Of a stretch of DNA of 64,000 bases, positions 56,738-64,000 are shown one piece after another. Source of the DNA: Lacicoccus qingdaonensis (GTDB taxonomy: Bacteria > Bacillota > Bacilli > Staphylococcales > Salinicoccaceae); the NCBI RefSeq assembly GCF_900101075.1, contig NZ_FNFY01000009.1, positions 1-64,000 of the forward strand. The letters are read 5' to 3'. A model generated the notes under the pieces. That model did no database searches. It was not told where the DNA came from and saw only the letters and a program-made list of their open reading frames with translations. Both the position numbers and the translations under genes were made by a program. Each line of letters starts with the position of its first letter. Positions within the stretch are counted from its first letter, which is position 1.

Positions 56738-57639
56738 TTCATATTATTTAAAGGCGCTTTACCGAAATATTCAAGAACCAAATCTATGAATTCTTTTGTA
56801 AATGGGGATAAGTATCTCTTATTGTCATATGCCAGATAGACTGTTCTGAGAGTGACAGAGTCCTCGATTTCACAAATATGAATCTTATTGTGATCGAGTG
56901 ATTCTGCGTATTTTTCGGGCATTATGGCGACGCCCAGTCCACTTTTAACAAAGTCAGAGACAAAATCAAAGCGGCCGATTTCAAATTTGATATTTGGTGT
57001 GATACCAAGTTTATTGAATGATTGAAGAATATCTTTACGTGTTTGGTATCCTTCATGAGAAATAATCAACTCCGCCTCCTTTAAGTCACGAATTTGTATG
57101 AACTTTTTATTTTTTAGAGGATTGTCTAAAGGTAATACAGCTACAAGTTTTTCTTCATAAAGTGGGACGGATGTGATTGTTTTGTCGTTAATATACTGAT
57201 TGGTGATTGCTACATGGACATCAAAATCTTCGAAGGCTTTGATGATTTCTTCAATGCTAAGGACGGGTTCGAGTTCTATGAATACATCCGGATAGGACAG
57301 TTTATATGATTTGACCACCTGGGCAGTCCAATGTTTTGCACTTTCTATCAATCCTATCGAAAGATGCGGCGGTCCATTTTCTTTAAGTTTCAAGGCGGTG
57401 TCTTTTACCTGATTGAAATGCATGACGAGTTTTTTGGATTCATTGTAAAGAAGCTCACCTTCTTTGGTCAGCTGGATATTACGGTGAGAACGGTCGATGA
57501 GCTTGAACCCTATTTCATCTTCTAAACGTTTTATGGATGTGCTGAGTGAAGGCTGTGATATGTGAAGTGCATAGGCAGCAGCTGTAAATGATGCTTTTTC
57601 GATGACGGTTACAAAATGCATCAATTGATTAATTTGCAT
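56731..57639 (-). CDS. LysR-type regulator of the hut locus
   Basis: The 302-residue protein has an N-terminal helix-turn-helix ([29 protein letters not shown], by motif [16 protein letters not shown]) and a substrate-binding LysR effector domain. ATG 57639 is preceded by AAGGA; a start three codons earlier is poorer. It is divergent from the yjiH-like-hutU-hutI unit, and the same arrangement is seen in Staphylococcus, so it is the probable activator of that unit with a histidine-pathway inducer such as urocanate. That regulatory role is inference. Confidence 0.85.
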   Translation of the reverse strand: MQINQLMHFVTVIEKASFTAAAYALHISQPSLSTSIKRLEDEIGFKLIDRSHRNIQLTKEGELLYNESKKLVMHFNQVKDTALKLKENGPPHLSIGLIESAKHWTAQVVKSYKLSYPDVFIELEPVLSIEEIIKAFEDFDVHVAITNQYINDKTITSVPLYEEKLVAVLPLDNPLKNKKFIQIRDLKEAELIISHEGYQTRKDILQSFNKLGITPNIKFEIGRFDFVSDFVKSGLGVAIMPEKYAESLDHNKIHICEIEDSVTLRTVYLAYDNKRYLSPFTKEFIDLVLEYFGKAPLNNMNQ

Positions 57640-57776
57640 GTTTATCATCCTTTTTATAAATGTTATTTACTATTATCTCGCAACTTCCAATCGTATTATA
57701 ACTAAAAGCTATCAAGTCATTGAATATAGGTATTTGTATTTTATATATTCACACCATAAAATTAAACTCATAGAGA

Positions 57777-57790
57777 TGTAAACGCTTTCT
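57777..57790 (+). promoter_or_regulatory. CcpA cre site before the hutU-hutI unit
   Basis: TGTAAACGCTTTCT matches the cre consensus TGWAANCGNTNNCW at every position. It lies 26 bp before the first gene of the unit, so carbon catabolite repression is expected. Confidence 0.85.
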
Positions 57791-57816
57791 AAAAGTGAGT
57801 ACAAAGGGGTGAAATT

Positions 57817-59139
57817 TTGACATACGTAACAAAAGGGGAAATGAAAAAGCAGAAAGGAAAAAGTATGTGGCGCTTTTTCCTTTACAGTGCGATAGGAATT
57901 ATCATGTTTTTTATTCCCGTAACACTGTTTGGTGAGAGCTCTATACTGTTAGATCATTTTGTCACATTTGTAGGCAATGTTTTTGGAGATTCCATTAAAT
58001 ATTATACATTACTCGTAATCATAGCTGGAGCGATTTATCCTTTCATAACAAAAGAGTGGAATAAAAGTCTGATTGAAATTGTTATTACATTCTTCAAGAT
58101 TGCAGGTGTTGCCGTTGGTGTCATGGTGGTATTTCAGATTGGCCCGGCTTTTGTTCTTAGAGAAGATATCGGACCATTTCTGTTCAATTCACTCGCAGTC
58201 AATCTTAGTATATTGATCCCTGTCGGCGGCGCTGTTTTAGGTCTGCTGGTGGGCTACGGCATGCTTGTATTTATAGGTGTCATTATGGAACCTGTCATGA
58301 GACCGTTATTTAAAACACCAGGAAAATCTGCTGTGGATGCTGTAGCATCATTCGTTGGAAGTTATTCAATAGGACTGCTGATTACGAACCGGGTGTATAA
58401 AGACGGGCAGTACAGCAGAAAAGAAGCAATGATTATCGCGACCGGTTTCTCGACTGTTTCTGCAACGTTCATGATTGTGGTTGCAAGGACATTGGACTTG
58501 ATGGATCACTGGAATTTATACTTCTGGACTACTCTTATTGTGACATTTGCCGTCACCGCAATATCAGTCAGAATACCTCCGCTTCGGACAGAAGAAGACT
58601 ATTACTATGAAGGAGTAGATAATACCGAGAAAGAGAGTTTCGAAGGAACCCGGTTTGAATATGCGTGGTTTAAAGCAAAACAGCAATCTTTTGAAAGCGA
58701 ACGTCTGTGGAAAAATATTGCTGAGAATTTAAGGGACGCTTTTAAAATGACAATGACTGTTGTACCAACAATACTTTCAATTGGTTTGCTGGGGATGATA
58801 ATAGTCGAGTTTACGCCTCTCATTTCATGGGCATCATACATCTTCTACCCGGTACTTTATTTGTTCCCGCTCGACAATATTTCATTGCTGGCCGAAGCGG
58901 TTACAGTATCGATCATTGAAATGTTTCTGCCGTCCTTGCTGGTAGTTGATGCTGCTATAGAACTTAGGTTCATTACAGCAGTTTTATCGATTTCATGCAT
59001 CATCTTCTTTTCAGCGGTGGTGCCTTGTATTCTGGCTACAGATATAAACATGAAAATATGGAAGATGGTAGCTGTTTGGTTCATCAGAGCAGTACTGTCC
59101 TTGTTGATTGTAACACCCATTGCATTACTGATATTTTAA
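57817..59139 (+). CDS. YjiH-family membrane protein, probable hut-associated transporter
   Basis: The 440-residue polytopic protein is of the YjiH / nucleoside-recognition (GATE-like) family; [23 protein letters not shown], then [26 protein letters not shown], are recognisable. Its place before hutU and hutI makes uptake of histidine or urocanate likely, by inference only. I use TTG 57817, spaced 5 bp after AAGGGGTG; ATG 57841 is an alternative. It is the first gene of the LysR-regulated unit and 14 bp before hutU. Confidence 0.82.
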   Translation: MTYVTKGEMKKQKGKSMWRFFLYSAIGIIMFFIPVTLFGESSILLDHFVTFVGNVFGDSIKYYTLLVIIAGAIYPFITKEWNKSLIEIVITFFKIAGVAVGVMVVFQIGPAFVLREDIGPFLFNSLAVNLSILIPVGGAVLGLLVGYGMLVFIGVIMEPVMRPLFKTPGKSAVDAVASFVGSYSIGLLITNRVYKDGQYSRKEAMIIATGFSTVSATFMIVVARTLDLMDHWNLYFWTTLIVTFAVTAISVRIPPLRTEEDYYYEGVDNTEKESFEGTRFEYAWFKAKQQSFESERLWKNIAENLRDAFKMTMTVVPTILSIGLLGMIIVEFTPLISWASYIFYPVLYLFPLDNISLLAEAVTVSIIEMFLPSLLVVDAAIELRFITAVLSISCIIFFSAVVPCILATDINMKIWKMVAVWFIRAVLSLLIVTPIALLIF

Positions 59140-59153
59140 AAGGAGTGGATAAT

Positions 59154-60812
59154 ATGTCTAGAAAAATTACTGCTAAAAAAGGTTTGGAAATTGAATGTAA
59201 AGGCTGGGAACAGGAAGCGGCGCTCCGTATGTTATATAACAACCTGGATCCGGAAGTGGCGGAACGGCCTGAAGACCTTGTCGTATACGGGGGGATCGGC
59301 AAGGCGGCGCGTAACTGGGAATCGTTTGAAGCGATTGAAAATACGCTGCGTAAACTGGAAAAAGATGAAACAATGTTGATTCAGTCGGGCAAGCCGGTGG
59401 CGGTTTTTAAGACGCATGATGAAGCGCCGAGGGTTTTATTATCGAACTCGGTTCTCGTACCGAAGTGGGCAGACTGGGAGCATTTCAACGAACTCGATAA
59501 AAAAGGCTTGATGATGTACGGCCAGATGACTGCGGGTTCATGGATCTATATCGGCTCACAGGGAATTGTCCAGGGGACTTATGAAACGTTTGCGGAACTT
59601 GCCAACCAGAATTATGACGGGTCGCTTAAGGGAACGATAACTCTGACGGCAGGGCTCGGCGGCATGGGCGGCGCTCAGCCATTAGCTGTGACGATGAACG
59701 AAGGTGTCGCAATCTGTGTGGAAGTGGATGAATCACGGATAGATAAACGTCTGGAAACGAAGTATCTGGATGTAAAGGCTTATTCTCTAGATGAAGCGAA
59801 ACAGATGGCTGAAGAGGCACGGGATGCAGGTAAAGCGTTATCCATCGGACTGCTTGGCAATGCGGCGAAAGTCCTGCCTGAAATTCTTGAGAGTGATCTT
59901 AAAATCAATATCGTCACAGACCAGACGTCCGCCCATGACCCGCTGAACGGTTATGTACCGGAAGGTTATTCACTGGAGGCTGCTGCTGAACTGCGCGAAG
60001 CGAATCCGGTGGAGTACGTCAAACTGTCGTCTGCTTCAATGGCGAAGCATGTGGATGCGATGCTTGAATTTAAAGATGCCGGTGCCGTCGTCTTCGACTA
60101 TGGTAATAATATCCGCCAGGTTGCTTTCGATGAAGGAGTAGAAAATGCTTTTGATTTTCCGGGGTTCGTTCCGGCGTATATCAGACCTTTATTTTGTGAA
60201 GGGATGGGACCATTCCGCTTTGCAGCACTGAGCGGAGATCCGAAGGATATTGAAGTGGCCGATAAAAAGATGCGGGAACTGTTTCCCGAGAACGAAAAGT
60301 TATTGCGCTGGCTGGATATGGCGAGTGAGAAGATTGCATTCCAGGGGCTGCCGTCCCGTATCGCCTGGCTCGGTTACGGTGAGCGCGCGAAGATGGGGCT
60401 CGCTCTGAATGAACTCGTTGCGAGCGGTGAGATTTCAGCGCCGGTCGTCATCGGACGTGATCATCTGGATTCCGGTTCCGTTGCGAGCCCGAACCGTGAA
60501 ACGGAAAGCATGAAGGACGGCAGTGACGCAGTCGGTGACTGGGCGATTTTAAATGCTCTCGTCAATACCGCAGCCGGCGGTTCATGGATCAGTGTGCATC
60601 ACGGCGGCGGTGTCGGTATGGGTTATTCACTGCATGCCGGTATGGTCGTTGTTGCTGACGGGACTGAAAATGCAGCCCGCCGTCTGAAACGTGTGCTGAC
60701 GTCGGATCCGGGCATGGGCGTTGCGCGTCATGCGGATGCCGGATATGAAATCGCAGTTGATACAGCGAAAGAACGCGGCGTAAATATTCCAATGCTGGAG
60801 GAGAATGAATAA
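59154..60812 (+). CDS. hutU: Urocanate hydratase
   Basis: The 552-residue enzyme converts urocanate to imidazolonepropionate using tightly bound NAD+. Conserved stretches include [30 protein letters not shown] and the [22 protein letters not shown] segment near the C-terminus. I use ATG 59154, preceded by AGGAG; the longer open frame to 58995 is a shadow of the preceding gene. The stop overlaps hutI by one base. Confidence 0.97.
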   Translation: MSRKITAKKGLEIECKGWEQEAALRMLYNNLDPEVAERPEDLVVYGGIGKAARNWESFEAIENTLRKLEKDETMLIQSGKPVAVFKTHDEAPRVLLSNSVLVPKWADWEHFNELDKKGLMMYGQMTAGSWIYIGSQGIVQGTYETFAELANQNYDGSLKGTITLTAGLGGMGGAQPLAVTMNEGVAICVEVDESRIDKRLETKYLDVKAYSLDEAKQMAEEARDAGKALSIGLLGNAAKVLPEILESDLKINIVTDQTSAHDPLNGYVPEGYSLEAAAELREANPVEYVKLSSASMAKHVDAMLEFKDAGAVVFDYGNNIRQVAFDEGVENAFDFPGFVPAYIRPLFCEGMGPFRFAALSGDPKDIEVADKKMRELFPENEKLLRWLDMASEKIAFQGLPSRIAWLGYGERAKMGLALNELVASGEISAPVVIGRDHLDSGSVASPNRETESMKDGSDAVGDWAILNALVNTAAGGSWISVHHGGGVGMGYSLHAGMVVVADGTENAARRLKRVLTSDPGMGVARHADAGYEIAVDTAKERGVNIPMLEENE

Positions 60813-62047
60813 TGAATGATGTGATGATTAAAAATATAAAATCTTTAATATTGCCTAAGAAGTCGGATAAGCCTTTAAAAGGCAAAGAGATGGATGAACT
60901 GAAGATTGTCGATGATGCTGTGATTGTTGTGAAGGACGGCAAGGTCGTCTATGCAGGTGAAAAGACGGATGAGTACGAAGCATCTGAAGTGATTGATGCA
61001 GAAGGCAAGATTGCCTCCCCTGCCCTCGTTGAGCCGCACACGCATGTGGTGCACGGCGGATCGCGCGAACATGAAATGTCGTTGAAGCGCCAGGGAGTCG
61101 ACTACTTGAAGATTTTGGAACAGGGCGGCGGCATTTTAAATACTGTGGAACAGACAAGAAAGGCCGCGTTTGACGAGCTGCTTGAAAAAGCGTCAGTGAA
61201 CATTACACGGATGATCCAGCACGGTGTTTTGACTGTTGAAAGTAAGAGCGGCTATGGACTGGATAAGGAAAATGAACTGAAACAGCTGAAAGTGTCGAAG
61301 GCACTGGAAGAAAAATTTCCGATTACGATGCGTCATACTTATCTCGGCCCGCATGCGATTCCTAAAGGTCGTGAGGCCGGTGAATTTATGGAAGAGATGA
61401 TCGAGCTGCTGGATGATGCCAAAGAATATGCGGATTTTGCGGATGTCTTCACTGAGACAGGTGTATTTTCAGTCGAGGAATCCAGGAAATACATGGAAGC
61501 GGCACGTGAGAAAGGTTTTCGCGTAAAGATTCATGCGGATGAAATCGATCCGCTCGGCGGACTCGAACTTGCGATTGAACAAAAAGCGGTCAGTGCCGAT
61601 CATCTGGTGGCAGCAAGTGAGGAAGGCAAAAAGCAGCTGGCTGATTCGGATACAGTGGCGGTATTATTGCCGGGGACGACGTTTTATTTGGGCAAAAATG
61701 AATTTGCCGATGCCCGCGGCATGATTGAGGGCGGCGGTGCTGTGAGTCTGGCCACCGACTATAATCCGGGCAGTTGTGTCACCGATAATCTGCAGATGAT
61801 TATGGCGATTGCAGCATTGAAGCTGAAGATGACGCCGAACGAAATCTGGAACGCGGTGACTGTCAATGCGGCGCATGCGATTGATGCGGCAGACCGTGGT
61901 ACGCTTGAAGCGGGTGATGATGCGAATATCGTGATTTGGGATGCGCCGAATCATGAGTACATTCCCTATCACTACGGCGTCAACCACGCATACAAAGTAA
62001 TTGCGGATGGCAAGCTGCTGTATGAGAGACCGGGACTGAAGTTTTAG
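60812..62047 (+). CDS. hutI: Imidazolonepropionase
   Basis: The 411-residue amidohydrolase opens imidazolonepropionate to formiminoglutamate. [14 protein letters not shown] holds the first metal histidines; later motifs include [19 protein letters not shown] and ATDYNPGSC. The TAATG overlap with hutU indicates coupling. hutG (formiminoglutamase), the last enzyme, is absent from the window; array C follows directly. Confidence 0.96.
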   Translation: MNDVMIKNIKSLILPKKSDKPLKGKEMDELKIVDDAVIVVKDGKVVYAGEKTDEYEASEVIDAEGKIASPALVEPHTHVVHGGSREHEMSLKRQGVDYLKILEQGGGILNTVEQTRKAAFDELLEKASVNITRMIQHGVLTVESKSGYGLDKENELKQLKVSKALEEKFPITMRHTYLGPHAIPKGREAGEFMEEMIELLDDAKEYADFADVFTETGVFSVEESRKYMEAAREKGFRVKIHADEIDPLGGLELAIEQKAVSADHLVAASEEGKKQLADSDTVAVLLPGTTFYLGKNEFADARGMIEGGGAVSLATDYNPGSCVTDNLQMIMAIAALKLKMTPNEIWNAVTVNAAHAIDAADRGTLEAGDDANIVIWDAPNHEYIPYHYGVNHAYKVIADGKLLYERPGLKF

Positions 62048-62052
62048 TTTTG

Positions 62053-62250
62053 GCTCTCGCGCTATAAGCCTATATCAAAATCCCAAAGTATAGCGTCTGG
62101 ACCTTGTGTACGCTATAATTCCATCAAATTGGCATGAGATATAGCGCAGCGGCCCGTCTTACGCTATAACTACACATCAAAAAGTTAAGATATAGCACAG
62201 ACACCTGCTGTACGCTATAACTTGCTAAATTCCACTCAAGTTGTAGCGCC
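62053..62250. repeat. 51-bp hairpin array C
   Basis: CGCTATAA recurs at 62060, 62111, 62162 and 62213, spaced exactly 51 bp. TATAGCG (or TATAGCA, TGTAGCG) recurs at 62089, 62140, 62191 and 62242, again 51 bp. Each TATAGCG pairs with the next CGCTATA across about 15 nt, giving three hairpins joined by 22-nt spacers. It begins 13 bp after the hutI stop. No gene is seen here. Confidence 0.9.
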
Positions 62251-62284
62251 AGTCATCAAATGGCATACTCAAGCTTTGAATCAG

Positions 62285-62445
62285 TGACATGACACCGTCA
62301 ACTAAGGCCGGTTGGTGTCATAAATCTCATGAAAATGGCACGAAGTGCAGTTTATTCCGGATTTCATGACGCCCGGGCCAGACACACCCGCCTCATAAAA
62401 CTTGCATTTTTTATAATCGCGTTATAAAATGACACCAAGTCAGTT
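62285..62445. repeat. Degenerate dyad repeats between array C and the T-box
   Basis: ATGACACC (62289-62296) pairs with GGTGTCAT (62314-62321) across 17 nt. TCATGAAA and TTTCATGA (62326-62333 with 62362-62369) pair as well. ATGGCAC at 62335 and ATGACACC at 62429 are further copies. This looks like another hairpin array, now decayed. Confidence 0.5.
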
Positions 62446-62454
62446 TAATAATCA

Positions 62455-62680
62455 CTACTTTGAGGGAAGCAGTAGCATCATCTAATTTCAGAGAGACCAT
62501 GGTCGGTGTGAATGGTCGGCAGATAATGTGAATTTCTATCCTTCGTATAAAAAGTAGCCGGCATGTAAAAATGTCGTTATGTAAATGAGATAGTGCCGGA
62601 AACCGGCGCTAATTTAGGGTGGCAACGCGTAATCAAAACCACGTCCCTTCAACAAGGGATGTGGTTTTTTTATTTTCTAA
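62455..62680 (+). promoter_or_regulatory. T-box leader of serS
   Basis: The leader has the AGTA motif (62471-62474), the distal loop GGTGTGAA (62505-62512), a specifier most likely TCT at 62535-62537 (a serine codon after GAAT), and the T-box sequence AGGGTGGCAACGCG (62616-62629). A terminator follows. Uncharged tRNA-Ser should favour the antiterminator and raise serS expression. Confidence 0.9.
62635..62671 (+). terminator. Terminator of the serS T-box
   Basis: AAAACCAC-GTCCCTT (from 62635) pairs with AAGGGAT-GTGGTTTT (to about 62668), followed by T. Confidence 0.92.
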
Positions 62681-63985
<1,305 letters not shown>

Positions 63986-64000
63986 TAATAATATTAAATG

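Noticed and set aside
57690-57780. LysR-type operator (T-N11-A) between the LysR gene and the yjiH-like gene
   Set aside because: The region is so AT-rich that many such dyads fit; no single site stands out.

Overview
The window is the replication-origin region of a low-to-mid GC Gram-positive chromosome, most likely a halotolerant member of the Staphylococcaceae (Salinicoccus/Jeotgalicoccus-like; the genus is inferred, not proven). The evidence is the order parA-parB, noc-rsmG-mnmG-mnmE-jag-rnpA-rpmH, oriC, dnaA-dnaN-rlbA-recF-gyrB-gyrA, then hutH and serS. No yidC lies between rnpA and jag, as in Staphylococcus. Many exported proteins carry long Asp/Glu-rich linkers, which fits a salt-adapted lifestyle.

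Left part (1-5.1 kb) is AT-rich and looks acquired: the start of an IS transposase running off the window, a McrC-like restriction gene cut off before its nuclease domain, and a large PLD-helicase-DUF3427 protein. From 5 to 32 kb is accessory and stress biology: small membrane proteins, a TDT-family transporter, two YflT-like general stress proteins (one with a sigma-B type promoter), a SAP-domain protein, a zinc efflux pair (czcD/czrA with a visible operator), three VOC proteins, an AraC-type regulator with DinB-like partner, P5C dehydrogenase, a Ugp-like sugar or glycerophosphate ABC operon ending in a metallo-beta-lactamase-fold hydrolase, a sodium-symporter operon with a 50-residue accessory subunit and an M24 protein lacking canonical metal ligands, and a cell-wall cluster (VanY-type carboxypeptidase, CapA-like protein, and a MecA-type penicillin-binding protein).

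From 31.5 to 53 kb is housekeeping: panD, ssb, rpsF (with no rpsR after ssb), ychF, mscS, the partition and nucleoid-occlusion genes, tRNA modification genes, oriC with many DnaA boxes and DnaA-trio-like repeats, and gyrase. From 53 to 64 kb is a glutamate-type symporter and a histidine-utilisation locus in two transcription units: hutP-hutH, with a textbook HutP antiterminator site and terminator between them, and a LysR-controlled yjiH-like-hutU-hutI unit. Both have CcpA cre sites. serS follows with a T-box leader.

The most unusual feature is a set of three intergenic arrays (near 21.1, 33.3 and 62.1 kb). Their sequences are unrelated, yet each repeats with a period of almost exactly 51 bp, each unit carries a 7-11 bp dyad around a loop of about 15 nt, and each sits just past the 3' end of a gene. 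I know of no described family with this shared architecture.
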